Below are positions 19,969-29,011 of a stretch of DNA of 64,000 nt, one piece after another. The DNA is from CAVXYG01 sp963766005 (GTDB taxonomy: Bacteria; Actinomycetota; Actinomycetes; S36-B12; GCA-2699445): positions 124,001 to 188,000 of the forward strand of contig CAVXYG010000012.1 in the NCBI GenBank assembly GCA_963766005.1. Reading direction: 5' to 3'. How positions within the stretch are numbered: the first letter of the stretch is position 1; each line of letters starts with the position of its first letter. The translations under genes and the position numbers were made by a program. The notes under the pieces are model-generated. The model was given only the letters and a program-made list of their open reading frames with translations. It was not told the origin of the DNA and did no database searches.

Positions 19969-20316
19969 ATGAACAGCTTCATCCGAGGCGAGTTCGAGGG
20001 CACGGACCAGCCCTGGTCCGAGGATCCCGCGAGCGCTCTGGTCGACAAGCTGGAGCATGAGTTGGCGGAGGAGCTCGAGGCCGACGGCCCGGAGTACCAC
20101 CCGGTCCGCCGCAACTCCGGTCAGATCGGCCGCCTCATCGACGAGGACGACGGCGCGCTGGACGACACCACGAGCGAAGCGTTGGCGCGCAACAGCTACG
20201 ACGACAGCGACCTCAGTGCCGAGGAGTCCGCCCTGCACTACGTGGACGAGGAGGGGGATTCCGAGGACCCCGACCTCAGCCCGGAGGTCAAGGCCGAGCT
20301 CGACAACCGGTTCTAG
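19969..20316 (+). CDS. DUF5709 domain protein
   Basis: A 115-residue acidic soluble protein. The C-terminal two-thirds match the DUF5709 pattern: GQIGRLIDEDDGALDDTTSE, then DLSAEESALHYVDEE. It starts with ATG 19969 after GGGAGG nine bases upstream, a clear ribosome site. Proteins of this family are common in actinobacteria and have no known function; the acidic, Ser/Asp-rich composition suggests disorder. It is divergent from groEL and followed by a strong hairpin. Confidence 0.8.
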   Translation: MNSFIRGEFEGTDQPWSEDPASALVDKLEHELAEELEADGPEYHPVRRNSGQIGRLIDEDDGALDDTTSEALARNSYDDSDLSAEESALHYVDEEGDSEDPDLSPEVKAELDNRF

Positions 20317-21203
20317 TCCTTCCCGGCCGGGCGGTGCCGGCCCACGAGATGGGCACCGACCGGTAGTGCATCTTGCGGTGGCCGGCGCGGGGAGGCTCCC
20401 TGAGCCAGCAGACAGGCCTCGAGGGTGCCGGGAAGCCTCATCCAGATCGACGAGCCCGCCGTCGCCCCGGTCCGATGCAGAGGCACCTCGAACTGTATGA
20501 GGCTTCCCGGCACTTCCCGGCCCGAGGATGACTCCAGGTCGCACCGCAGTTGGCCCAGGACCTGCCCGCAACCGTCTCAACCTCGCTCCGGCACGGGATC
20601 CTGTCCGATGCCGGCTGGCTGCGCCGTCCGATCCGATCCAACCGCGCCCCGAGATCGTGCGCAGCGGGCACAGATCCCTCCGACCGGTCTCCGCCGGCAC
20701 AACGATGGCAGCGGTTGCGGTCCTGCGGGCTGCTCGGCGAGGGTGCGACGTCGGTGGGCAGCGGCGGTGTTGCCGGAGCCCACCAGTGCCATGGCGGGCG
20801 CCGTCTCAGGACATCCACCCGGTGAGATTTCGACGATCTGATGCGTTGCATCGCGGTGCCACGTTGCTGCGGCGCGAGGAACGGCAATTCCCGCCAGACC
20901 CGGGGTCAGGACCGACGCCGATCGCGAGCAGCCCGAAGAGCCATGAGGCCGACGCCGACCTCTCCTTTGCGTAGCACGGGGCGCCCCGCCGGCTCGGCGA
21001 GTGCAGCTCGGCCGGAGCCCGACGCCGGACAGGGTCGGCACAGAGGAATCCCCCGCCGCGACGGGGGAGGCACGGCGGGGGAACCGAGGGAAAATCTAGC
21101 GGCTGGCACGGGGTTGGGCGCGCCGCCACGCCGGTGCCGCGGAGCCAGATCAGCGCGCACGCGGCAACAGGGCCCGGTCGGGGTGCCCCCCGGCAGAACA
21201 AAC
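20317..21203. other. Intergenic stretch with a hairpin, no gene recognised
   Basis: About 890 bases between DUF5709 and the cspA terminator. Apart from the inverted repeat at 20425-20513 I see no gene with family resemblance or a good start signal on either strand. Confidence 0.5.
20425..20513. repeat. 26-bp inverted repeat hairpin
   Basis: Arms at 20425-20450 and 20488-20513 (GTGCCGGGAAGCCTCAT at the outer end) match with two mismatches across a 37-base loop. Both strands therefore read MPGSLIQ from an ATG. It may be a remnant of a mobile element or a 3' hairpin of the DUF5709 transcript. Confidence 0.7.
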
Positions 21204-21233
21204 GGCCGGCGCCCCGCGATGGGGGCGCCGGCC
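21204..21233 (-). terminator. cspA terminator
   Basis: A hairpin GGCCGGCGCCCC-loop-GGGGCGCCGGCC, followed on the transcribed strand by TTTGTTCTG. It is 23 bases past the cspA stop. Confidence 0.85.
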
Positions 21234-21256
21234 GGAAGCCTTGGCGAGTGCCGTGA

Positions 21257-21460
21257 CTACAGCATCACGACGGTCTCGGCCTGCGGGCCCTTCGGCCCAC
21301 GGGCGATCTCGAACTCGACGCGCTGGCCTTCGGTCAGGGTCTTGAAGCCCTGCCCCTGGATGGCCGAGAAGTGGACGAAGACGTCCCCGTCCTGGCCGTC
21401 CACGGTGATGAAGCCGTAGCCCTTGGCGTCGTTAAACCACTTGACGGTGCCCTGCACCAT
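21257..21460 (-). CDS. cspA: Cold-shock protein CspA-like
   Basis: A 67-residue single-domain RNA chaperone of the CspA family. RNP1 KGYGFITV and RNP2 VFVHFSAI are intact, in the order VQGTVKWFNDAKGYGFI. It binds single-stranded RNA and eases translation in the cold or during growth shifts. The start is ATG 21460 with GAGGAG 12 bases upstream. It has its own promoter, a leader of about 100 bases and a strong terminator, so it is monocistronic. Confidence 0.97.
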   Translation of the reverse strand: MVQGTVKWFNDAKGYGFITVDGQDGDVFVHFSAIQGQGFKTLTEGQRVEFEIARGPKGPQAETVVML

Positions 21461-21570
21461 GTGTTGCTCCTCATTGCGATGGTACGGGGGAGCGGTTGCC
21501 CTCCCGGGTCGTCGTGCTTATGTGACCCGATCGGGTGGTGCACAAACAACTAAGACCAAGACCCACTATA
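21461..21570 (-). promoter_or_regulatory. cspA promoter and 5' leader
   Basis: TATAGT (21570-21565 on this strand) is a strong -10 box. It gives a leader of about 98 bases before the cspA ATG, containing CGATCGGGTC and GGGAGGGC. Long leaders that refold with temperature are typical of csp genes; any such role here is inferred. Confidence 0.6.
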
Positions 21571-21855
21571 CGGCACGTGGGCTCGCTGATCGATTCCACC
21601 GTGGAATGCAGCAGGTGGCGGCGCTCTGAGACCCGAGGTCGTGTGCGCCGCAGGGCTTCCGGGTTGCGGCCACACGCGTGCTGCTGGCCCGGAGTGTCCT
21701 CGACGCCGCGGGTCGCGGACCACGATGGCCAATGCTCCTCCGGCGCGAATCTCGAAGCGGCTCACTCGTGGGCGTCGCCCGCCGGCTGTCGGCGAATCTC
21801 CTCGACCGCCGCCGCAGACCACCATTCGGATCTCGATCGTGTCCCGACCGTACGA

Positions 21856-23112
21856 TCATGCGCGCAAGCCGCCGAGGACTGCGGTGACGGCATCGACGTC
21901 GGGCGGGATCACCGCGGTCGGCCCGACGACGCCGGCGACGGCGTCGAGCGTCTTCAGGCCGTCTCCGGTGTTGAGCATCACGGTTTCCTTTGCCGGGTCG
22001 AGCCGACCGTCGGCGAGCAGTCGCTGCAGCACGGCCAGCGTGACGCCGCCGGCGGTCTCGCCGAAGATCCCCTCTGTCTCCGCGAGCAGCCGCATGGCGG
22101 CGACGATCTCATCGTCGCTGACATGGGCGATGGCGCCCCCGGTCCGCCGCACCGCGTCGAGCGCGAAGGGCCCGTCCGCGGGGTTCCCGATCGCAAGCGA
22201 CTTGGCGATCGTGTGCGGCTTCATCGGGCGCACGATGTCCATGCCGTCCTCGAACGCCTGCGCAACCGGCGAGCATCCGGTGGCCTGGGCTCCGAAGACC
22301 GCGTAGTCGTGCTCCGCCACCAGGCCGAGCGCCGTCAATTCGCGCCAGGCCTTGTCGACCTTGGTCAGCAGGGAGCCCGAGGCGATCGGGATGACGACTT
22401 GGTCGGGCAGCCGCCACCCCAGCTGTTCGGCCACCTCGTAGCCCAGGGTCTTGGAGCCCTCGGCGTAGTAGGGCCGCAGATTCACGTTGACGAAGCCCCA
22501 GTCCTGCGTCAGCGGATCGCCGATGAGTTCGCTGCACAGCCGGTTGACGTCGTCGTAGTTGCCTTCCACGGCCAGCAGCACCCCGCCGTAGGTGGCGGTG
22601 GTCACCGTCTTGCCCGCCTCGAGGTTGGACGGGATCACCACGACGGAGTGCTGCCCGGCGCGCGCGGCGGCAGCCGCCACGGCATTGGCGAGGTTGCCCG
22701 TGGAGGCGCAGGCGATCGTCGTCAGCCCCAGACGGCGGGCGGCCGACTGGGCCACGGCAACCACGCGGTCCTTGAACGAGTGGGTCGGGTTGCCGGAGTC
22801 GTCCTTGACCCACAGCCCACCGGTGATACCGAGCTTCTTGGCCAGGTTGTCGGCGCGCACCAGCTTGGTGAAGCCGGGCTGCAGGTTGGGCTCGGCGCCC
22901 GCGTAGTCCGCGACGGGCAGGAGGGGGGCGTAGCGCCAGAGCGACGCCGGGCCGGCCTCGATCTGCTCCCGGGTGATCCCGGCGAGGTCGTACTTGACTT
23001 CCAGCGGACCGAAGCATTCCATGCAGGCGTAGGCGGCACCCAGGGAGTAGTCGGCGCCGCATTCGCGGCAGACCAGCCCGGTCGCACGACCGAAATCGGG
23101 GGAGGACGTCAT
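21856..23112 (-). CDS. thrC: Threonine synthase
   Basis: A PLP enzyme converting O-phosphohomoserine to threonine. The 418-residue product begins with a zinc ribbon (Cys 15, 18, 30 and 33). PLP Lys 114 lies in NPTHSFKDRV, ASTGNLANAVAA is the substrate/phosphate loop, and GSLLTKVDKAW with the late GETAGGVTLAVL completes the fold. ATG 23112 has GAGGAG six bases upstream, overlapped by a SAM-I riboswitch helix. Translation should therefore fall when S-adenosylmethionine is high. No hom or thrB is adjacent. Confidence 0.95.
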   Translation of the reverse strand: MTSSPDFGRATGLVCRECGADYSLGAAYACMECFGPLEVKYDLAGITREQIEAGPASLWRYAPLLPVADYAGAEPNLQPGFTKLVRADNLAKKLGITGGLWVKDDSGNPTHSFKDRVVAVAQSAARRLGLTTIACASTGNLANAVAAAAARAGQHSVVVIPSNLEAGKTVTTATYGGVLLAVEGNYDDVNRLCSELIGDPLTQDWGFVNVNLRPYYAEGSKTLGYEVAEQLGWRLPDQVVIPIASGSLLTKVDKAWRELTALGLVAEHDYAVFGAQATGCSPVAQAFEDGMDIVRPMKPHTIAKSLAIGNPADGPFALDAVRRTGGAIAHVSDDEIVAAMRLLAETEGIFGETAGGVTLAVLQRLLADGRLDPAKETVMLNTGDGLKTLDAVAGVVGPTAVIPPDVDAVTAVLGGLRA

Positions 23113-23121
23113 CGAAGTCTC

Positions 23122-23216
23122 CTCATCTTCCCCCTCGCGGGGACGGACTTGGCACCCGTCGGTGGACGGGTTGCCGGGGCTTCGTCGGGCCGTTTCCCTC
23201 TGCCCCTCTGGATGAG
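23122..23216 (-). promoter_or_regulatory. SAM-I (S-box) riboswitch upstream of thrC
   Basis: On the minus strand P1 is CTCATC (23216-23211) pairing with GATGAG (23127-23122). The kink-turn region reads CCAGAGGGGCAGAGGGA, followed by GGCCCGACGAAGCC and CCGGCAACC. P3 is CCCGTC/GACGGG followed by GTGCCAA, and P4 is CCCC-GCGA-GGGG. These are all the S-box landmarks. The 3' strand of P1 shares bases with the thrC Shine-Dalgarno (GAGGAG), which suggests translational control. Confidence 0.92.
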
Positions 23217-23332
23217 CGGGTATGCAGTTGAGCTGCGCCGACGAGCGGTCCCCGGCACTGCGAAAGAGCATAGAGCACGGACCTGTCGGGCCGTACCAGC
23301 CGGTTGTTGCGACGTGCCGCCCACTGCTTCCC

Positions 23333-23380
23333 GTCGCCCTGACCGGTCCGCCCCAGCCGCCGCGGACCGGTCAGGGCGAC
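23333..23380 (-). terminator. 19-bp perfect hairpin at end of glycosyltransferase gene
   Basis: Arms 23333-23351 and 23362-23380 (GTCGCCCTGACCGGTCCGC and its exact complement) enclose a 10-base loop. The stem contains the stop codon of the upstream glycosyltransferase gene. There is no U-run. It separates that gene from the thrC leader. Confidence 0.75.
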
Positions 23381-24597
23381 AGCGCGAGGTGCTCGCGCGT
23401 CGCAGCTGTGATTGCCTCGAGCAGCAACTCGGCACTGCGCCGACTGGTGAAGGCGTCGGCGAACCCTTGGGCCGCAGCAGCGAACTGCGGGCGGTGGCGC
23501 AGCAGCTCGTCGATGCGATCCAGCCAGGCACCCGCCGGGGCGTCGTTCGACAGTCGGAACTCCGGCACCGCGCACGACTCGGCGAAGCCAGCGGAGTCGG
23601 AGGACAGGACCGGCACGCCGAGTGCCTGGTATTCCAGCGCGGCGATCCCGAAGGTCTCCTCCCAATCCATCGTCCGCCGCGAGGGCAGCAGCGCGATCGC
23701 ACTCGCGGAGCGCAGGGTCTGGGCCTGCGGCTGGCTGAGGTCGCCGAGCAGGCGAACCGATGCCAGCCCGCGCCGTCGGACGTCGCTGGCCAGGCCGTCG
23801 GCCAGTGGGCCGTTGCCCGCGATCGCGAACACCAGATCGTCGCGCCCGCGCCCGCGGGCAGCATCGGCGATGTCGAGGATGCGGTCCACGCCCTTCTCCG
23901 GGACCAGCCGGACGAAGGTGCTGACGACCAGCTGGTCGTGGCGGATACCGTGCGACGCGCGCCATGCCTCGACGGCCGCCGACTCGACGGGACGGAACGA
24001 CTCCGGCGGAAGCCCCGGGTAGCGCACGATGGTCCGGTCGGCCAGGTGCTCGGCCGCGGTCGGATGCAGTGCCTCGGCGGCGGTTTCCAGCAGTAGCGCG
24101 CGCGCCCGCTGCGAGACCGCCATCACGACATCCGCGGCGGCGATATCCGCCAGCAGGACCGCCGCTTCGCCGTCGCCGGTGTGGCGGGCCAGCGACGACG
24201 TCAGATCCGACCCCTCGATACTGACGGCGACGGTCGGACGATGCCCGAGCAGCCGGGCGGTGCGGGCGGCCCGGAGTGCTACCTCGGCGTGGGGATCGGC
24301 GTAGAGCGCCAGGATCGCGGTGACGTGCGCGTCGTGGACCAGGCCGGCCAGCCTTGCTGCGAGTGCCTTGAGGAGGTGCCCGTCGGGCACTTTCCGGTTG
24401 GCGAGGTCGGATGCCGCGACCTCGTGGACGACGACGTCGCGGTGGTAGTACCACGCCGGCACGCGACCGCAGTAGGAGACCTGATGCTGCGGGCGACCGA
24501 GGATGCCCGCGAGTTCCCGGTTCAGCCAGTAGGCCTGGTGCGCATGGCCGGAGATGTAGGGCGGGTACTTGCTGATCGTCGCGAACGTCGGCGTCAT
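23371..24597 (-). CDS. GT4-type glycosyltransferase
   Basis: A 408-residue GT-B fold glycosyltransferase of the GT4 group. The N-terminal domain starts TFATISKYPPYISGHAHQAYW. The C-terminal domain has STFVRLVPEKGVDRILD, FAIAGNGPLADGL and the EX7E motif ETFGIAALE followed by YQALGVPVLSSDSAG. These retaining enzymes transfer sugars from nucleotide donors to lipids, glycans or small molecules; acceptor and donor are unknown. The ATG overlaps the DUF3263 stop (ATGA). A hairpin closes the transcript. Confidence 0.87.
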   Translation of the reverse strand: MTPTFATISKYPPYISGHAHQAYWLNRELAGILGRPQHQVSYCGRVPAWYYHRDVVVHEVAASDLANRKVPDGHLLKALAARLAGLVHDAHVTAILALYADPHAEVALRAARTARLLGHRPTVAVSIEGSDLTSSLARHTGDGEAAVLLADIAAADVVMAVSQRARALLLETAAEALHPTAAEHLADRTIVRYPGLPPESFRPVESAAVEAWRASHGIRHDQLVVSTFVRLVPEKGVDRILDIADAARGRGRDDLVFAIAGNGPLADGLASDVRRRGLASVRLLGDLSQPQAQTLRSASAIALLPSRRTMDWEETFGIAALEYQALGVPVLSSDSAGFAESCAVPEFRLSNDAPAGAWLDRIDELLRHRPQFAAAAQGFADAFTSRRSAELLLEAITAATREHLALSP

Positions 24598-24917
24598 CGT
24601 TCCATCCCCCGCTGCCACCGGGACCGCTCGTCGATCCGGCGCTGCAGCCGTTGGACCAGCAGCGGGTCGTAGGCCATGGCCTCCTCGGATTCCGCGAGGC
24701 GGGCCAGCTGCAAGTAGTAGGCGGTCGGCGACAGACCGAAAGCGGCACGGATGGCTGCGTCCTTGGCGCCGCTGCTACGCCACTGGCCACGCTCGAAGGC
24801 CAGCAGATCCTCGTCCCGCTGCGTCAGCGTGCTGCCCTCGCGTGCCGTCTCATCGGCTAGGCAGGATGCGGGTCGTGCCACCATCACCTCGTCCTCGCCT
24901 TCGTGCCGTTGCTTCAT
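24594..24917 (-). CDS. DUF3263 protein
   Basis: A 107-residue actinobacterial protein with a DUF3263 domain: LTQRDEDLLAFERGQWRSSG, then KDAAIRAAFGLSPTAYYLQL and AYDPLLVQRLQRR. The helix pattern resembles a sigma-factor-like or HTH DNA-binding fold. The start is ATG 24917; ATG 24884 is an alternative. The last codon overlaps the glycosyltransferase ATG. Function unknown. Confidence 0.82.
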   Translation of the reverse strand: MKQRHEGEDEVMVARPASCLADETAREGSTLTQRDEDLLAFERGQWRSSGAKDAAIRAAFGLSPTAYYLQLARLAESEEAMAYDPLLVQRLQRRIDERSRWQRGMER

Positions 24918-24988
24918 CGTAGGCCGACCCTCCGGCGCGGCCGGCGCACCGGGAACCCCGCGAGCGGCTCCCGGGCCGGTCGGCCGGG

Positions 24989-25783
24989 CTAGCGATCCCC
25001 GCCCCCCGTGACCTGGATCCGGCGGGCGAACAGGTACCCCCAGCCGTTGGTCGCCCAATGGAAGCCCATAGGGGCGAAGAGGCTGCCCGACACCACGCGC
25101 AGCGCGGTGAACAGCAGTCCCCCCACAGCGGTAGTGATCACCGCCGTGGCCACGGCCCGGAACTGCGCCACGCGCGGTTTGCCGTGGGTGCCGAGTCCGG
25201 GGTTGCGCTCGTGCAGGTCCAGCGACCCCAGGATGTGCCACAGCCCGAACAGCACAGCGGTGATCCACGTCGCGTGGACCCAGTCGATGCGACGGGCCAG
25301 CATGGCCCACAGGACGCCGCGGAACGCGATCTCCTCGAACAGCACCGTGCCGAACGGCAGGCGCACCAATGCTTCCCAGTAGACGCGCCACCGTGGCATG
25401 CCCGCGATGTTCTGGTCGCCGAAGGCCTTGCTGATGCGGGGCAGTCGGGCACCGATGGCGTAGACGGCGTAGATCGTCACGATGGATCCGATACCCCAGG
25501 TCAGGCCCAACACCCAGGTGCTGGGCGCCAGCCCGAGATCCATCCACGTGGTTCCGTCCAACAGGCCGATGGTGAGGACGACGACCGAACCCCCGAGCGC
25601 CCAGAACAGGTAGAGGTCCTTCAGCGCCTTGTGGGCGGCCACGTTGACCATGACCACCATCACGACGACCGCCGCCACCGGCCACCAGGGAAGCCCCTGT
25701 TGGCTGGTGGGGATGGCGCCCTCGGGTATCAGGTCTGCCAGTGCCGGCATCATCGCCGCGGCGGCTCCTGGCGGGATCGGCAC
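24989..25783 (-). CDS. CPBP-family intramembrane metalloprotease
   Basis: A 264-residue polytopic membrane protein of the CPBP/Abi (Rce1-like) family. The catalytic motifs are present: EExxxR as FEEIAFRG, then FGLWH and the late HWATN. About seven hydrophobic segments are visible, starting at WWPVAAVVVMVVMVNVA. Relatives cleave membrane proteins or prenylated peptides; its substrate is unknown. It starts at GTG or ATG near 25783 and appears to be its own transcription unit. Confidence 0.85.
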   Translation of the reverse strand: MPIPPGAAAAMMPALADLIPEGAIPTSQQGLPWWPVAAVVVMVVMVNVAAHKALKDLYLFWALGGSVVVLTIGLLDGTTWMDLGLAPSTWVLGLTWGIGSIVTIYAVYAIGARLPRISKAFGDQNIAGMPRWRVYWEALVRLPFGTVLFEEIAFRGVLWAMLARRIDWVHATWITAVLFGLWHILGSLDLHERNPGLGTHGKPRVAQFRAVATAVITTAVGGLLFTALRVVSGSLFAPMGFHWATNGWGYLFARRIQVTGGGDR

Positions 25784-25951
25784 GAGTGGTCTCCATCAGA
25801 TCGGTGATGCCCAATGGTAGTTGTGCCGCGATCGCCTGTGCTCCGGCGCGTGGGGATCGCCGGGAGGGGTGGGGGCAAAGGCCCCGGACGTTCCCGGTGG
25901 GAGTCCGGCCCTTGCCGGCAGCCGCGACGCCCGCCGGCAACGCGTGCCGGA

Positions 25952-25989
25952 GGGCGTCGCGCGCCCGCGGGTTCGGCTGCGCGACGCCC
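25952..25989 (-). terminator. Hairpin downstream of the 26-kb membrane protein gene
   Basis: GGGCGTCGCGC (25952-25962) pairs perfectly with GCGCGACGCCC (25979-25989) across a 16-base loop. It is 27 bases past the stop of the membrane protein gene and has no T-run. Confidence 0.55.
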
Positions 25990-26016
25990 GCTCGCGGCGC
26001 CGGACCGCGCGGCCGC

Positions 26017-27345
26017 CTACCGCAAGCCGGTGCCCGGTGCCGCCGCGTCGATCTCCTCCTCGGCAGCGGCTCGCTCCGCCGTCGCGCGGGGCGCCAGCAC
26101 GACCGCCAGGGCGTAGGCCGCGTAGACCAGCAGGACCACCAGCACCTGGCCCCAGCTGCGTCCGGGGATGATCGCGAGCAGGGCCAGCGCCGCGGCAGCC
26201 CCGCCGATGAGGAATCCGCCCGGGAAGCGGGCAGCCAGTCCCGGGGTATGGCCCAGCGCGGACCGGCCCGCGCGGGCCGGCGCCGAATCGCCGCCGACGA
26301 ACAGCCCCAGCGCGGCGATCACCCCGAGCACCAGGACCAGCGTGATGGCGCTGAGCAGGGAACTGGTGACCGAGGCGAAGGCGGCGTCGACTGCCCCCGC
26401 CAGGCCTTGGTCGGTCACGGAGGCGGCCAGGGATTCCTGGATGGGCGCCAGCAGCAACCGAACGAGCAGCAGCAGCAGGGCAGTGCCCACGACGATGGCC
26501 GCAAGCGTGCGCAGCCGACGCGTCGAGACCGCCAGGGCGAGCGCGATGAGCACCAGGGCCACGAGGGGAGCCAGCCAGATCGCCGTGGTCGCCGAGGAAT
26601 AGGCCGCCTGTGCCGCGGCAAGATCATCCGATGCGAACAGGGTGATCGTCCCGAAGTCGCCGGGCAGCTCCGTGCCAAGCTGCTCCTCCAGCGCTGCCAC
26701 CGCGGCTTCGATGTTCTCCGGCGTGACGGACGGGGGGTCGATCTCGCGGTTGAGCAGGTCCGACAAGAAGCCGGCGCCCTCGGCGAGCAGCGCGTTGATG
26801 ACCGGCGTGATGTTGAGGACGATGATGCCGTCGGAGTTCTCGATGGCCGCGGTGTCGGTGCCCGACAAGATGCCCACCGAGATGCGGTGCCCCTCCGCCA
26901 GCGCCGCGTCCCAGGCCGCCTGGAACTGCTCGGTCTGGACCAGCGCGGTCGCAGCATCGGCCAGGTAGTCCTGGGTCGCCGTGGTGATCGGACCGGCAAC
27001 CAGCGCCGCACGATCGGGCAGCACCTCGGCAATGCGATCCTGCAGCTGCAGCGCGTCCACGAGTTCAGCCGCGGCACGGTCGCCGATGGCCTGCGCAACA
27101 GCCGGCTCCTCGATGATGGATCCCACCCGGTCGACGAACAGCTCGGTGTCGTTCAACGTGCGGAACGTCCACACCGCCAGCAGGGACGTGGTGGTCGCCA
27201 CTACCGCGAGGACGACGAGGACGCCGGCGACCACCCTGCGGACCCGGGCGCTTCGGGCCGTGCGCTCAGAGTCCAGTTGGCCCTTCAGCGCCGCGAGTTC
27301 TCGGCGGAGATCCTCGACGTCGTCCGATCCGGTGCTGGTGGTCAT
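26017..27345 (-). CDS. Polytopic membrane protein with large extracytoplasmic loop
   Basis: A 442-residue protein of no family I can name. A short cytoplasmic coiled coil (DVEDLRRELAALKGQLDSER) precedes one transmembrane helix (VVAGVLVVLAVVATTTSLLA). An extracytoplasmic domain of about 200 residues follows (FVDRVGSIIEEPAVAQAIGD, ILSGTDTAAIENSDGIIVLN), then about five more helices and a charged tail (AAEEEIDAAAPGTGLR). Similar architectures are common in actinobacteria without a known role. ATG 27345 was chosen because it precedes the coiled coil. Confidence 0.7.
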   Translation of the reverse strand: MTTSTGSDDVEDLRRELAALKGQLDSERTARSARVRRVVAGVLVVLAVVATTTSLLAVWTFRTLNDTELFVDRVGSIIEEPAVAQAIGDRAAAELVDALQLQDRIAEVLPDRAALVAGPITTATQDYLADAATALVQTEQFQAAWDAALAEGHRISVGILSGTDTAAIENSDGIIVLNITPVINALLAEGAGFLSDLLNREIDPPSVTPENIEAAVAALEEQLGTELPGDFGTITLFASDDLAAAQAAYSSATTAIWLAPLVALVLIALALAVSTRRLRTLAAIVVGTALLLLLVRLLLAPIQESLAASVTDQGLAGAVDAAFASVTSSLLSAITLVLVLGVIAALGLFVGGDSAPARAGRSALGHTPGLAARFPGGFLIGGAAAALALLAIIPGRSWGQVLVVLLVYAAYALAVVLAPRATAERAAAEEEIDAAAPGTGLR

Positions 27346-27456
27346 GGCGGTGGCCCCTCCGTGGAGTGCGGTGCGCAGCAACCGCTGCCTGGCTATCGTC
27401 GCGCATCGACCGTCGCAAGGATATCTTGGGCGGCCCGGCCGTTCGTCGCGTCCCGA

Positions 27457-28833
27457 TCACGCATCGACCCGCTCGTAGGGAAGCGCCCCGTCGCGGATCG
27501 CCTCCATGAAGCGTTCGTAGTCGACCAGGGTCTGGTCGGCGTAGCGCTGGCTGAAGGCGACCAGGGCATCGTCGAACTTGCTGGAGCCGCCGAGGTACGC
27601 CGAGATCGCTTCCGGGTCGCCGGTGCGGGCGTGCCCGCGGGCCATGATCGTGCCGCAGATGCGGGCATAGTTGGCCAGCGACCGCGGGGTTGACCCCTCC
27701 ACGTCGAAGGACGCCTTCCAATCGCGAAACTGACGGACGTAGTACTGCACGCCGGATTGGTCGCTCGCCCAGCCCAAGAAGACGTCGGACTGCGCCTGGA
27801 TCATGCGCCGGCCCTCGACGACGCGTTGACCATGGTGGGGGATCGGGGAAGGTCCGAGCTGCTCCTCGAGCACCGAGGCGTTGGCTTCCTTGGCCTGCAG
27901 TATGAGCGGGTCGTTGTGGTCCCGGCCCTCGAGCAGCAGCACGTAGCAGCGCGTGCCGACGCTCCCGACGCCGACGATCTTCATCGCCACATCGGCAAGG
28001 CGGTAGCGCTCCAGCAGCTCTCGGCGGTCGGCCCGCAGCGTGCCCAGGTACTGCTCGAAGGCTGCACGTGCGTTGCTGTCGATCCGATCCGGGTCGTGCT
28101 CGCGAGCCAGCTCCCGGATCGGGACGAGCAACGGGCGCTGGGAGCGCAGTCGGTAGCTGCCCGCCACCTCCTCCGCGAGCTTCCTGCGAGCCTGCCAGCT
28201 GGTGCGCGACCGCGCCCTCTTCTCGAAAGCGCGCAGGCCCCTGCGGTCCAGCCGAATGGCATCCACGGTGTGGACGAGTCCGTGCAGCGGGGTCATCTCG
28301 TACCACAGTTCCAGGAAGCCCATCTCGGCGTACCCCGCCATCGCCTCCCGGTAGGACTGCGCAACCAGGGCGGTGATGCGCCGGGCCTGGCTCTCGCGGA
28401 ACCCCCGGTGCCGCGCAGCGATGGTGAAGCTCGTCGTCAGTCGCTTCAGGTCCCACTCCCAGGGTCCGCGCAGCGTCTCGTCGAAGTCGTTCGCGTCCAC
28501 CACCAGCGTCCGCTCCGGTGAGGCGTAGGCGCCGAAGTTGGACAAGTGGGCGTCGCCGCCGAGCTGCACCTCCAGCCCGCTGCTCGGTGTGCCGGCCAGG
28601 TCGGTTGCCATGATGCGCGCGGTTCCGCGGTAGAAGGTGAACGGCGAGGCGGCCATGCGGTAGTGCCGCACCGGCACCAGCCAGCGCACCCGGGTCGCGT
28701 TCTGCTCCTGGATCAGCGCCACCGGGTCGGGCCGGTCGGCCGCCGGGGTGAAATCGGCCTGGGAGGAGCGCGGAACGTTGGCGCGGGCGTTTCGCCCCAA
28801 CTCCTGCCGCTCGGCCACGGTCCGTTGGCTCAC
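27457..28833 (-). CDS. DUF2252 protein
   Basis: A 458-residue protein of the DUF2252 family, which has a kinase-like fold. Typical stretches are FTFYRGTARIMATDLAGTP, then VQLGGDAHLSNFGAYASPER and FDETLRGPWEWDLKRL, and KIVGVGSVGTRCYVLLLEG further on. The kinase-like HxN (GDAHLSNFG) and the DANDFDE motif are both intact. GTG 28833 gives the normal length; the longer upstream frame lacks family support. Function is unproven. Confidence 0.88.
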   Translation of the reverse strand: MSQRTVAERQELGRNARANVPRSSQADFTPAADRPDPVALIQEQNATRVRWLVPVRHYRMAASPFTFYRGTARIMATDLAGTPSSGLEVQLGGDAHLSNFGAYASPERTLVVDANDFDETLRGPWEWDLKRLTTSFTIAARHRGFRESQARRITALVAQSYREAMAGYAEMGFLELWYEMTPLHGLVHTVDAIRLDRRGLRAFEKRARSRTSWQARRKLAEEVAGSYRLRSQRPLLVPIRELAREHDPDRIDSNARAAFEQYLGTLRADRRELLERYRLADVAMKIVGVGSVGTRCYVLLLEGRDHNDPLILQAKEANASVLEEQLGPSPIPHHGQRVVEGRRMIQAQSDVFLGWASDQSGVQYYVRQFRDWKASFDVEGSTPRSLANYARICGTIMARGHARTGDPEAISAYLGGSSKFDDALVAFSQRYADQTLVDYERFMEAIRDGALPYERVDA

Positions 28834-29011
28834 GTCTGGGCTCCGTCCTGTCGCCGGAACGCTACGGCAAGAGTGACCCGGATGCGGGGCGACGGTGGGG
28901 CGTCCCGATGCCTGAAGCCGTCTGAAGCCAAGCGCCGCAGCCGCCCCTCGGCGGGATCGGCCGTCGTGAGCACCGCCTGCGCAGCGGCCTGCCCCGGCGG
29001 GTCGGCGGTGC

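Noticed and set aside
23113..23370. T-box or other leader for thrC
   Set aside because: The sequence matches S-box landmarks fully and has no T-box motifs.
21535..24096. Open + strand frame through thrC and the glycosyltransferase
   Set aside because: It is a mirror of the minus-strand genes' high GC third positions.
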